Assembly (NCBI GenBank): GCA_937958995.1
Contig: CALGAP010000004.1
Span: 186,001-250,000 of the forward strand
Reading direction: 5' to 3'
Length of the DNA: 64,000 bases
DNA from: an uncultured Chitinophagaceae bacterium
GTDB lineage: Bacteria; Bacteroidota; Bacteroidia; Chitinophagales; Chitinophagaceae
In this document: positions 6,922-15,486 of the stretch, piece after piece
How the letters are laid out: every line of letters begins with the position of its first letter
Numbering within the stretch: the first letter of the stretch is position 1
Notes under the pieces: generated by a model
What the model was told of the DNA's origin: nothing
Database searches by the model: none
The model's input: only the letters and a program-made list of their open reading frames with translations
Position numbers and translations under genes: made by a program

Positions 6922-8448
6922 CTATTCGTGCGCATTCGCCGGCAAGGTAATCCAGTTCTTCCCATCCCGCGCTATCAGCGCTTCGGCATCTTCGGGGCCC
7001 CAGCTATCGGGAGCGTAGTTCGGGAAATCTACCGGGGGGCGCGCATTCCAAACTTCGAGAATAGGCGTAATCACTTTCCACGCGGCTTCCACCTGGTCGC
7101 TGCGCATGAAGAGGGTCGGGTTGCCCTCCATCACGTCCAGGAGCAAGGTTTCGTAGGCTTCGGGATCGTCATCGCCATAAGCGTCTTTGTAGTTGAAGAT
7201 CATGTCTACCGGGTTCAGCGTCATCGACTGTCCGGGACGCTTGGCCTGGAAACGCAGACGTATATCCATCTCGGGTTGAATGCTGATGGTTAGACGGTTA
7301 GGTCTCCAGGTTTGCGCAGCTTCGGGAGGGAAGGCGTAAGAAGGTGCGGGTTTGAACTGCACGGTAATGATAGTGGATTTCTCGTGCAGGCGTTTGCCCG
7401 TTCTTACATAGAAAGGCACATCCTGCCAACGCCAGTTGTCGATATAAAATTTTACAGCGGCAAAGGTTTCGACATTTGATTCGGGATCTACCTTTTTTTC
7501 CTGGCGGTAGCCGGGCACCTGCGACCCTTTCATCCAGCCTTCGCTGTATTGGCCGCGTACCGCGTATCGGTGCACGTCTTCTTTCGACACCTTGCGGATG
7601 GCATGCAGCACGTCCACCTTTTTGTTTCGGATTTCGTTGGCATCAAAACTTACCGGCGCTTCCATGGCTATCATACACATCAGTTGCAGGATATGATTCT
7701 GCACCATATCGCGCAGGGCGCCGGAGCGTTCGTAGTAATCACCACGGCTGCCTACACCATCGGTTTCGGAAGCGGTGATCTGGATATGATCGATATAGTT
7801 GCGATTCCAGATGGGTTCGAATAAGGCGTTGGCAAAACGAAGCGCCAGGATGTTCTGCACCGTTTCTTTGCCCAGGTAGTGATCGATGCGGTAAATCTGC
7901 TCTTCATCGAACATCGTACTGAGCAATTGATTCAACTCATGCGCGCTTTGCAGATCCTGGCCAAATGGTTTTTCAACCACTATGCGTGTGCATTTGGTAT
8001 CGGCGCAGATGTTGAGCGGTCCCAACTTGGTGGCGATCGAGGGCACCAGCTGAGGTGCCACGGCCATATAAAAGATTACGTTGGGATGCTCGCCAAATTC
8101 CGCTTCTTTCTGTTTTACTATTTCAGCGATGTGTTGGTATTCTTCTTCCTTTTCTACATCCAACTGAAGATAGCTCACGTGTTTGGAGAATTCCTGCCAT
8201 TTCCCGTTTTGTTCGCCCTTGCGGCGCGAGAATTTGCCGATACCATCCAATAGATGTTTGCGGAATTCTTCGTCACTATATTTAGTTCTGCCTATACCTA
8301 CAATGCCGAACTTTTCGGGCATCCAGCCATCGATAAAAAGATTGTACAGTGCAGGTGAAAGTTTGCGCTGATTCAAGTCCCCACTGCCGCCAAAGATGAA
8401 AAACAACGAGGCCGGCGGGCGTTTGTGATTTTGCATGAGTTTAACCAT
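6922..8448 (-). CDS. zwf: Glucose-6-phosphate 1-dehydrogenase
   Basis: A 508-residue enzyme of normal length that oxidises glucose 6-phosphate to the lactone with reduction of NADP. The N-terminal dinucleotide site reads FGGSGDLNQRKL (GxxGDLxxR/K). The active-site signature RIDHYLGKETVQN, with its catalytic His and Lys, is intact, as is VVEKPFGQDL. The C-terminal substrate domain follows. The ATG at 8448 directly abuts the stop codon of gnd, so the two are translationally close; an alternative ATG lies at 8436. It supplies NADPH together with Gnd. Confidence 0.96.
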   Translation of the reverse strand: MVKLMQNHKRPPASLFFIFGGSGDLNQRKLSPALYNLFIDGWMPEKFGIVGIGRTKYSDEEFRKHLLDGIGKFSRRKGEQNGKWQEFSKHVSYLQLDVEKEEEYQHIAEIVKQKEAEFGEHPNVIFYMAVAPQLVPSIATKLGPLNICADTKCTRIVVEKPFGQDLQSAHELNQLLSTMFDEEQIYRIDHYLGKETVQNILALRFANALFEPIWNRNYIDHIQITASETDGVGSRGDYYERSGALRDMVQNHILQLMCMIAMEAPVSFDANEIRNKKVDVLHAIRKVSKEDVHRYAVRGQYSEGWMKGSQVPGYRQEKKVDPESNVETFAAVKFYIDNWRWQDVPFYVRTGKRLHEKSTIITVQFKPAPSYAFPPEAAQTWRPNRLTISIQPEMDIRLRFQAKRPGQSMTLNPVDMIFNYKDAYGDDDPEAYETLLLDVMEGNPTLFMRSDQVEAAWKVITPILEVWNARPPVDFPNYAPDSWGPEDAEALIARDGKNWITLPANAHE

Positions 8449-9873
8449 TTATGATTCTACACGCAGCCATTCAGTATGAAACACTCCTGGCTCATCGATG
8501 CGCTGGTAAGTGTGCGCGCCGAAATAATCGCGTTGCGCCTGCAGCAGGTTGATGGGCATACGTTCGTTGCGATATGCTTCAAAGTATGCCAATGCGGTCA
8601 TCAATCCGCCTACGGCAATTTTGTTTTGCACCGCTGTGGTAATAGCATCTCGCAGACCGTGTTCGGTTTTTTTCAGTGCTTCGGCGATGCCATTATCTAA
8701 TAACAAATTCGGGAGGCCGGGGTTCTGTTGATAGGCTTTTGCAAACAGGTCGAGCATCACCGACCTGATGATGCAACCGCCGCGCCAAACGCGAACTACC
8801 TCGGGCATAGGTATTTGCATATCCAGTTCGGTTGATGCGCGGTGCAACAAGGCCATACCCTGCACATAGCTGATAATGGTGCCAAAGTATAAAGCATCAT
8901 GCACCTGTTGTATGAATTGCTCTTTCGAAACGCTGATAGAAGCTTTTTGGGCGGGATAGATTTTGGATGCCTGCACCCTTTCCTCTTTCAACGAAGAAAG
9001 ATTACGCATAGTCACCGCCATATCGATCGAAGGAATGGGCATGCCGCGCTCCATAGCATCTTGCGATGTCCATTTACCGGTGCCTTTTGCGCCAGCTTTG
9101 TCTAGAATTACATCCACCAGGCGTTTGCCGGTTTTTTCATCCGGCTGCATAAAGATGTCCTTGGTTATTTCAACCAGGAATGATTGCATATCGCCCTTGT
9201 TCCAGCTATCGAAAACCTGGTGCAGTTCGTCGTTGTTAAGACCGAGACCATTGTGCAGCAGGTCGTAACACTCGCTGATCAGTTGCATGATGGAATACTC
9301 AATTCCATTGTGCACCATTTTCACATAATGACCGGCTGCGCCATTGCCAAGATGCGCCACGCAAGGCACTCCGTTTACTTTAGCGGCTACAGCTTCCAGG
9401 ATCGGTTTCACATGCGGATATGCTTCGGGATCACCGCCGGGCATAATGCTGGGACCGCGGCGAGCGCCTTCTTCACCACCCGATACACCGATTCCCATGA
9501 AATGAAGGCCCTTTTCCTGGAGCCAGCTTACACGGCGGAGCGTATCGGTATAATGACTGTTACCACCATCAATAATGATATCACCTTTATCCAGAACGGG
9601 AATCAGGCTTTCGATTACTTCGTCAACTGGTTTACCGGCGGGAACCAGCAACATGATCTTGCGCGGCTTTTCCAGCAGGCTGATCATTTCCTCGTAGGTA
9701 TTCACCCCCTTCACGGTAGTGCCTGGTGTAGCCGAAGCTTCGAGAGCGGCCGTTTTCTCCGGGCTTTTGTTGTAGCCAATGACTTTGAAGCCGTGGTCGG
9801 CCATGTTGAGCAAAAGATTTTTACCCATCACCCCAATGCCGATCATGGCAAGGTTATAAGATTGAGCTGCCAT
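8449..9873 (-). CDS. gnd: 6-phosphogluconate dehydrogenase, decarboxylating
   Basis: A 474-residue enzyme converting 6-phosphogluconate to ribulose 5-phosphate, CO2 and NADPH. The N-terminal Rossmann motif reads GIGVMGKNLLLNMADHG, the signature HFMGIGVSGGEEGARRGPSIMPGG is complete, and the substrate segment KMVHNGIEYSIMQLISE carries the catalytic Lys and Glu. Length fits the long homodimeric class. It is the first gene of the minus-strand gnd-zwf-pgl operon, with a promoter-like element 23 bases before its ATG. Confidence 0.97.
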   Translation of the reverse strand: MAAQSYNLAMIGIGVMGKNLLLNMADHGFKVIGYNKSPEKTAALEASATPGTTVKGVNTYEEMISLLEKPRKIMLLVPAGKPVDEVIESLIPVLDKGDIIIDGGNSHYTDTLRRVSWLQEKGLHFMGIGVSGGEEGARRGPSIMPGGDPEAYPHVKPILEAVAAKVNGVPCVAHLGNGAAGHYVKMVHNGIEYSIMQLISECYDLLHNGLGLNNDELHQVFDSWNKGDMQSFLVEITKDIFMQPDEKTGKRLVDVILDKAGAKGTGKWTSQDAMERGMPIPSIDMAVTMRNLSSLKEERVQASKIYPAQKASISVSKEQFIQQVHDALYFGTIISYVQGMALLHRASTELDMQIPMPEVVRVWRGGCIIRSVMLDLFAKAYQQNPGLPNLLLDNGIAEALKKTEHGLRDAITTAVQNKIAVGGLMTALAYFEAYRNERMPINLLQAQRDYFGAHTYQRIDEPGVFHTEWLRVES

Positions 9874-9895
9874 AATTCAATTTTAAATAGAACCG

Positions 9896-9929
9896 CAAAA
9901 TTAGTTCACGACAAGCGGAAATTCACCAA
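9896..9929 (-). promoter_or_regulatory. Promoter of the gnd-zwf-pgl operon
   Basis: On the minus strand, TAATTTTG (complement at 9896-9903) matches the -7 consensus. A TTG (complement 9927-9929) lies 23 bases upstream, slightly longer than ideal. The leader to the gnd ATG would be about 16 bases. Confidence 0.5.
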
Positions 9930-10349
9930 TCACTTGGTTGCTTCCTTCTTTTGGGCGTTGTGACCGGGCCCTTCGGGTTTAGACTTACCATTGTGGCAGG
10001 TCATACACCCTACCGGCGGAATAGGGTTCTCTTCGGTCTTTTTATATTTAAAAAACTTCTTGTTGATTTGGTTCGTCATCCTGTACATTTCGCGGGCGAT
10101 ATTCTTTTGAGGCTTTTCGTCGCTGGCGAAGTCCATCCTGCGTGGGTTATCCTTCTGAGGCGCGTGACAGTGATTACATCTTACGCCGAGCGCAGCTTTC
10201 CACTCGTCCATGATCTTTTCGAGATCATCATGACTGATATTCTTAGGAAGCACTTTCAGGTTTTTATGTGTTTCTGCCGGTGGACGACTTGCGGCGATGC
10301 CTGCCAACACAAAAACCACAATCGCGATAAATACAAAGGGTTTCTTCAT
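9930..10349 (-). CDS. Secreted di-heme c-type cytochrome (reaction-centre cytochrome-like)
   Basis: A 139-residue exported protein: signal peptide 1-21, then two heme c motifs, CNHCH at 58-62 and CMTCH at 115-119. The block EWKAALGVRCNHCH, the DKPQ-like segment EKPQKNIAREMYRMTNQINKKFF and VGCMTCHNG match the small Bacteroidota and Acidobacteriota proteins related to the cytochrome subunit of photosynthetic reaction centres. A periplasmic electron carrier is the likely role; there is no photosynthesis gene here. The C-terminus is Lys/Glu-rich. It lies upstream of gnd on the same strand, but gnd has its own promoter. Confidence 0.85.
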   Translation of the reverse strand: MKKPFVFIAIVVFVLAGIAASRPPAETHKNLKVLPKNISHDDLEKIMDEWKAALGVRCNHCHAPQKDNPRRMDFASDEKPQKNIAREMYRMTNQINKKFFKYKKTEENPIPPVGCMTCHNGKSKPEGPGHNAQKKEATK

Positions 10350-10457
10350 TGCACTAAAAGATTACTAACAGAAAATGACAATTGGGGTTTAAAAATGTTT
10401 TCAAATGTTAAATATAAGTGTAAGTTCCTATTCGGTTAAATCTCTAAGTACTCTTTT

Positions 10458-10488
10458 TTCTTTTTTCGACTTTATGTCCGTATCTTCG
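10458..10488 (+). promoter_or_regulatory. Promoter of the RRM protein gene
   Basis: TTC at 10458-10460, 20 bases, TATCTTCG at 10481-10488, a close match to the consensus. It implies a leader of about 125 bases rich in T tracts before the ATG at 10622, long enough for post-transcriptional control as in other cold-shock or RNA-binding protein genes. Confidence 0.5.
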
Positions 10489-10621
10489 CGCCGTCTTTTG
10501 AAGGATCTATAGCAACCAAGTAAGTGAATTCTTAATCTGCTACGCAATTTCTGCTAATAGTTAGTTTCTTACTCCTGCTTTTTTCCTGGGACAATTTTTA
10601 TTAATCAATTTTTTTGTTTGT

Positions 10622-10921
10622 ATGAACATTTATGTTTCCAACTTGAGTTACAATGTAACTGATGAAGATTTGCACGAATTTTTTGCCGAGTATGGTGAAG
10701 TAACATCCGCCCGCGTGATCACTGACAAATTCACTAACCGCAGCCGTGGTTTCGGTTTTGTTGAAATGAGTGATGATGAAGCTGCAAGAAAAGCTATTGC
10801 AGAACTCGACGGTGGCATTGTAGAAGGAAGAGCGATTAAAGTATCAGAAGCTCGTCCCCGCGAAGAGCGCAACGATAACAAGCGTTCTTTCAGCCGCAGC
10901 AACAGCTATAACAGGTATTAA
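10622..10921 (+). CDS. Single-RRM RNA-binding protein
   Basis: A 99-residue protein with one RNA recognition motif. RNP2 is IYVSNL (3-8) and RNP1 is RGFGFVEM (about 41-48), both with the aromatic residues that stack on RNA bases. The tail (about 78-99) is Arg/Ser/Asn-rich (REERNDNKRSFSRSNSYNRY). Such proteins are abundant in Bacteroidota and Cyanobacteria; related Bacteroides proteins act as global post-transcriptional regulators, which is family knowledge and not shown here. The gene stands alone with a promoter, a long leader and a strong terminator. Confidence 0.93.
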   Translation: MNIYVSNLSYNVTDEDLHEFFAEYGEVTSARVITDKFTNRSRGFGFVEMSDDEAARKAIAELDGGIVEGRAIKVSEARPREERNDNKRSFSRSNSYNRY

Positions 10922-10939
10922 TAGCTAAAGCAAGCGATA

Positions 10940-10990
10940 AAAAAAAGGAGATGTAAAGAGGTTCAACTCTTTTATCTCCTTTTCTTTTTC
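10940..10990 (+). terminator. Strong terminator after the RRM gene
   Basis: AAAAGGAGAT-gt-AAAGAG pairs with CTCTTT-t-ATCTCCTTTT around a GTTCAA loop, then a T-rich tract. The flanking A and T runs make it potentially active in both directions. Confidence 0.88.
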
Positions 10991-11035
10991 CATGTAGTGG
11001 GTTAGATGTAGGGTTAACGAGTCACTTCAGCTATA

Positions 11036-11479
11036 TTAGCAAGCCAGCTTTTGCGTGGCTATTGAAAAGGTCAGCGTAGTGCCCTGGTTTTGCTGATTAT
11101 TTATACTGATATCGCCGCCTAATTTGCGCGCCGCTTTCACCACCTGCGAAAACCCGTTGATGCCATTGGAATAAGAACCATTGTTGCGCACGCGTATCTG
11201 CACATTATCGTACTCCTGCACCGCTTCCACGCGAATGCAAACGTTTCCGGCACCGTTTACAGCCCCGCTTAACAAATTGCCCAGCACATAGGCCAGCACC
11301 TGCTCATCGGTTTTGATGGTGACATGATGATCAATATCGTTGATGATAAAACTTTTTTTGCCGACTACCAGGGGTAATAAGCCGGCTAATAACTGATCTA
11401 CAAAATCGTGAAGGGGAATCGCATCGTATTCCTGCCGTGATGCAGGCGCAGCACCAAGGGTCAGTACGGTGTTTTTCAT
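11036..11479 (-). CDS. Orphan HATPase-like (histidine-kinase ATP-binding) domain protein
   Basis: A 147-residue protein that looks like the ATP-binding half of a histidine kinase with no dimerisation or sensor part. The region TDEQVLAYVLGNLLSGAVNGA corresponds to the N box, but the usual NLLSNAI asparagine is replaced (NLLSGAV). VRNNGSYSNGI stands where the G1 box (DNGxGI) should be, and LGGDISINNQQNQGTTLTFSI matches the G2 end. Degenerate Mg/ATP residues suggest a binding or scaffold role rather than kinase activity. ATG 11479 is chosen over the upstream start at 11521. It stands alone; no response regulator is adjacent. Confidence 0.6.
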   Translation of the reverse strand: MKNTVLTLGAAPASRQEYDAIPLHDFVDQLLAGLLPLVVGKKSFIINDIDHHVTIKTDEQVLAYVLGNLLSGAVNGAGNVCIRVEAVQEYDNVQIRVRNNGSYSNGINGFSQVVKAARKLGGDISINNQQNQGTTLTFSIATQKLAC

Positions 11480-11672
11480 ACAGATGGATTTGTGGTGAAC
11501 TTTTGGATTAAAAACTAACATTCGTTCACACGGGGTACGGGCAGGAATAATGGTCGATAAAAAATCAGGGCCTTAACCAGGCGCTTTTACGATAACGATG
11601 CAAAATTTATGAACGACAACGAGCATGAGGTTAGTATATCAAATGAAAGAATTCGGTTCAAATGGATACATG

Positions 11673-12427
11673 TCAATCCATTTTTTGCTTTATCGCAAGT
11701 TGTTGCTGCACAAACTGCGCGTTTCTGATGGCCGAAGCTTCGGCCGTGTTATTGAAATAAAGAAAGGCTTCTTTCACCAACGGGTCAGCAACGATCGCGG
11801 TGATCACTTCGCTCAAGAATTCCGGCGAATATTGCGAATAATATAAACGCGGCACGCCGTGAAAACGATAATACACAGTTTTATTATTAATGATCACCTG
11901 GTCGGGTAATTGCGGATGACTGATGCCGCTGAAAATGATACGATGTTTTGCCAGGATATTATACACTTCCGGTTGCCACCAGCTTGCATGCCTGAACTCA
12001 AGCACATTGGTAAAAGACGGATCGACCTGGTCAATCAGCCTTGATAGGAATTCTGGTGAGTACTCCACATTTCTGTAAAACTGGAACAACACCGGGCCCA
12101 GTTTATCCTGCAATCCTTCACGTATGCTTTTGTAAAAATCTGATAACATCGATTCGGTACCAATAAATCGCCGGTAGTGAGTGATGGAGCGCGGCGCTTT
12201 TACAGAAAAGGAAAAACCGCTCGGACTTTTTTGATACCAGTTCTTTAAATCTGCAACGCGCGGAAAGCGGTAAAAGAAGCATTCAGTTCAAGTGTATTAA
12301 AATTTTCGCAGTAGTAAGCAAACCATTTCGTTTGTGCGAGACCTTTGGGGTAGAATATCTCTTTCCAATCCTTGTAATAAAAACCAGAGCAACCTATGTG
12401 CCAATGTATGTTTTTCAGGGAAAACAT
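11673..12427 (-). pseudogene. DUF72 family gene interrupted by a one-base frameshift
   Basis: The first 60 codons (12427 down to about 12275) encode a DUF72 N-terminus: WHIGCSGFYYKDWKEIFYP and FNTLELNASF. The frame then breaks at a run of four A at 12272-12275 (TTTT on the coding strand). Adding one T restores FYRFPRVADLKNWYQKSPSGFSFSVKAP, which continues without a stop into the second part (11673-12149) and its EFRHASWW, YYRFHG and YFNNT motifs. Full length would be about 250 residues, normal for DUF72 TIM-barrel proteins of unknown function. Either a recent homopolymer deletion or a sequencing error; everything else is intact. Confidence 0.8.
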
Positions 12428-12542
12428 TTTTTTTCACTTACAATGCAAACCTTCTGTACACTAATGTTGTTGTCCATGCAACAGCACTTAAATTCTCATG
12501 CCATCCGGCAAAAATTTTTTCTGATTTTCATTTGATTTCTCT

Positions 12543-12572
12543 TTGCTGCAGCGCTCAACAGAATTACATTTG
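12543..12572 (+). promoter_or_regulatory. Consensus promoter of the MFS gene
   Basis: TTG at 12543-12545, exactly 19 bases, TACATTTG at 12565-12572: a perfect match. It overlaps the GTG at 12572, so the translation start is the ATG at 12590, about 11 bases after the predicted transcript start. Confidence 0.75.
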
Positions 12573-12589
12573 TGCCCCATTTTAATTTT

Positions 12590-13822
12590 ATGACGCAACC
12601 TCGTCCTGCAGCACTTCGCTTCATCTTTGTTACATTACTGATCGACGTTACTGGTTTTGGTATCATCATCCCGGTAGTTCCCGATCTTATTACTGAATTA
12701 ATTCACGGCAACCTGAGCCAGGCATCTACGTATGGAGGATTCCTGATGTTTTCTTACGCCGCCATGCAGTTTTTGTTTGCGCCGGTTTTGGGAAATCTCA
12801 GCGACCGTTATGGCCGCAGACCAGTTTTGCTATTTTCTTTGTTTGGTTTCGGCGTTGATTATCTTTTCACCGCATTTGCTCCCAATATATGGTGGTTGTT
12901 TATTGGCCGCATAGTAGCCGGTATAACCGGCGCCAGCATGACAACCGCGATGGCTTATATAGCGGACGTAACGCCACCCGAAAAGCGCGCACAGAATTTC
13001 GGCCTCGTAGGAGCGGCTTTTGGCTTAGGTTTTATCATCGGCCCGGTGATTGGCGGTTTGTTAGGAAGCTATGGCTCGCGTGTGCCATTCTTTGTGGCCG
13101 CAGGCCTTACTTTCATCAACTGGCTGTACGGTTATTTCATTTTACCCGAATCATTGTCGAAAGAAAACCGTCGTCCGTTTGAATGGAAAAGGGCCAACCC
13201 CGTTGGCTCTCTCCTGCAGATTAAGAAGTATCCCGCCCTTATGGGATTGATCGGCTCATTTGTGCTGATCTATATTGCGGCACATGCTATCCAAAGCACC
13301 TGGACCTACTACAACATGGAAAAGTTTCACTGGCATAAGAAAGAGGTAGGCATATCACTAGGCGTACTTGGTGCCATGGTGGCTTTTGTGCAAGGCGTGC
13401 TGATTAAAAAAGTGGTTCCGAAATTGGGTCAGGCAAAAAGCGTTTATACCGGCCTCGCCATCTATAGCATCGGCATGTTGCTGTTCGGCCTCGCCACCCA
13501 GGGCTGGATGATGTACGCCATTTCTGTGATCTACTGCCTCGGCGGCATTGCCGGTCCAGCCTTACAGGGTATCATCAGCAGCCAGGTGCCCGCCAATGAG
13601 CAGGGTGAGCTGCAGGGCGGTCTTACCAGCCTGGTCAGCGTGACTACCATCGTGGGTCCACCCTTTATGACGGGATTGTTCTCTTACTTCACCGGCAATT
13701 CGGCACCCATCCATTTCCCCGGCGCGCCGTTCATTGTGGGAGCGGTAATGATCATGATCAGCGCCCTGCTGGCCTACCGCTTCCTCCACGTCAAGGCCCA
13801 GCCCGTGAAGCAGGAGGCATAA
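12590..13822 (+). CDS. MFS transporter, TetA-like DHA1 family
   Basis: A 410-residue permease with 12 predicted membrane segments. Motif A between segments 2 and 3 reads GNLSDRYGRRPVLL. The MTTAMAYIADVTPPEKRAQNFGLVGAAFGLGFIIGPVIGG stretch in segments 4-5 carries the antiporter motif C (GxxxGPxxGG) of drug:H+ antiporters, and the overall pattern is that of the TCR/Tet subgroup. In Bacteroidota most such genes are uncharacterised multidrug or metabolite exporters; tetracycline resistance must not be assumed. Monocistronic, with a consensus promoter and a terminator. Confidence 0.88.
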   Translation: MTQPRPAALRFIFVTLLIDVTGFGIIIPVVPDLITELIHGNLSQASTYGGFLMFSYAAMQFLFAPVLGNLSDRYGRRPVLLFSLFGFGVDYLFTAFAPNIWWLFIGRIVAGITGASMTTAMAYIADVTPPEKRAQNFGLVGAAFGLGFIIGPVIGGLLGSYGSRVPFFVAAGLTFINWLYGYFILPESLSKENRRPFEWKRANPVGSLLQIKKYPALMGLIGSFVLIYIAAHAIQSTWTYYNMEKFHWHKKEVGISLGVLGAMVAFVQGVLIKKVVPKLGQAKSVYTGLAIYSIGMLLFGLATQGWMMYAISVIYCLGGIAGPALQGIISSQVPANEQGELQGGLTSLVSVTTIVGPPFMTGLFSYFTGNSAPIHFPGAPFIVGAVMIMISALLAYRFLHVKAQPVKQEA

Positions 13823-13855
13823 AAGTGCCATAATGCCGGGAAGACCAACCCCCCG

Positions 13856-13889
13856 GGTGACTCAGGTTCGAGGGTGAGCCACCTTTTTT
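13856..13889 (+). terminator. Terminator after the MFS gene
   Basis: GGTG-a-CTCA (13856-13864) pairs with TGAG-c-CACC (13875-13883), followed by six T. The remaining 13890-14202 up to the M23 gene is C-rich and holds nothing I recognise. Confidence 0.75.
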
Positions 13890-14202
13890 GAGGGAACTTC
13901 CTCGCAATGGCGGTTTCCTGGCCTGGTTCTCCCTCGCGACCGGCACCCATTCGGTCTGGCAACCCAAGTGCTACACCCCAAACTCCAAACCTGAAAACTC
14001 AACACGCGCCACCCTCCGCCCCACCCAAAACCCCTTACCACGCCTACATATTTTCATTAGATTTTAATGCTTCCCCTCTTTCGTATATATAAGAAAATCA
14101 ACGACCTTCCGTTATTGGTTGCCTGCCTGTTTAACAAGCTGCTGGCTTTAAAAGGCAGGATATTTGGAACTCCTGTTGAACCCAATAACCGATCCATTTC
14201 GC

Positions 14203-15486
14203 ATGATGATGGTGAAAAACAAGAAACTCGTTCTTTTAGTCGTGCTGGCAGCTGTTGCAGGCATCGCCGTGTTTATGTTTGTGACAAAAGACAGCGCCCA
14301 GGCCGAAACCTCCACACCCACCTCCGACAGCGAAGGAAAAGTGGCCGAAGCTGTTGAAATTCCACGCAAGTTTGGATTTCCAATTGATTCCTTCACCGTG
14401 GTGGAAAATACGGTGCAGCAAAACGAGTTCCTCGGCAGCATACTGGCGCCGTATAATGTTGACCCCGTGACGATTGCCAACCTGGCCGCCAAATCGAAGA
14501 GCGTGTTTGATGTAAGACGTATTGCCGCGGGCAACGAATACACCATCTTCTGCACCAAAGACAGCGTGCCCAAGGCATTGTACTTCGTATATCAGCCTAA
14601 TGCGATAGATTATATCATCTACGACCTGCGCGATTCCATTACCATCACCACGGGCAAGAGAGAAGTGACCACCAAAGTGCAGACGGCCAGCGGCGTGATC
14701 ACCAGCTCGCTGTACGAAGCGCTCGACAAAGCAGGTACCGACCCCGCACTGGCGATGAAACTGGCCGATATTTACGCGTGGACAATAGATTTCTACAAGA
14801 TTCAGCGAGGCGATTTTTTCAAAGTGATCTATGAACAGCGCTATGTGAAAGATAAGCCGGTAGAAACAGGGCAGGTAAAATCGGCAATATTCTCGCACCA
14901 GGGCGATACTTTTTACGCATTCTATTTTCAGCCCGATACCAGCCAGGTTGGCGATTACTATGATGAAAATGGCAAAAGCTTGCGCAAGGCTTTCCTGAAA
15001 GCACCGCTTAAGTTCAGCCGCATCACCTCGCGTTTTACCATGAGGCGTTTTCATCCTGTACAGAAAACATGGAAGGCGCATCTCGGCACCGACTATGGCG
15101 CACCAACCGGCACGCCTATTATTTGCACGGGCAACGGCACCGTTATAGAATCAGCATATACCGCCAATAATGGCAACTACGTAAAAGTGCGGCACAACAG
15201 CACCTACACTACGCAATACCTGCATATGAGCAGGCGGGCGGTGAAGAAGGGCGAGACGGTACGCCAGGGGCAAGTCATTGGATATGTTGGCAGCACCGGT
15301 CTTGCTACCGGTCCGCATGTGTGCTACAGGTTTTGGAAAAATGGAGTGCAGGTAGATCCTTACAAACAGAAATTCCCGGCTGCCACGCCAATTCCTGATC
15401 ACGCCATGCAGGCCTTCAACGATTTCAAGCAAGAGCAACAGCAACAGCTGCAGTCCATCGACATGCAAACGATGGCTAATAAGTAG
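14203..15486 (+). CDS. M23-family peptidoglycan metallopeptidase, membrane-anchored
   Basis: A 427-residue protein with an N-terminal membrane anchor (about 7-26), a long helical and beta region (45-270) and a C-terminal M23 domain (about 280-400). The first zinc block is HLGTD (His293, Asp297). The final block is GPHVCYRFW: His372 is kept, but the second His of the usual HxH is Cys374. The tail is Gln-rich. M23 enzymes cut peptide crosslinks in peptidoglycan. ATGs at 14203, 14206 and 14209 are all possible starts. It converges on the S9 peptidase gene, overlapping it by 11 bases. Confidence 0.88.
   Translation: MMMVKNKKLVLLVVLAAVAGIAVFMFVTKDSAQAETSTPTSDSEGKVAEAVEIPRKFGFPIDSFTVVENTVQQNEFLGSILAPYNVDPVTIANLAAKSKSVFDVRRIAAGNEYTIFCTKDSVPKALYFVYQPNAIDYIIYDLRDSITITTGKREVTTKVQTASGVITSSLYEALDKAGTDPALAMKLADIYAWTIDFYKIQRGDFFKVIYEQRYVKDKPVETGQVKSAIFSHQGDTFYAFYFQPDTSQVGDYYDENGKSLRKAFLKAPLKFSRITSRFTMRRFHPVQKTWKAHLGTDYGAPTGTPIICTGNGTVIESAYTANNGNYVKVRHNSTYTTQYLHMSRRAVKKGETVRQGQVIGYVGSTGLATGPHVCYRFWKNGVQVDPYKQKFPAATPIPDHAMQAFNDFKQEQQQQLQSIDMQTMANK

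Noticed and set aside
12590..13822. Tetracycline resistance gene
   Set aside because: TetA-like topology and motifs are shared by many uncharacterised MFS exporters; no specific evidence for tetracycline.
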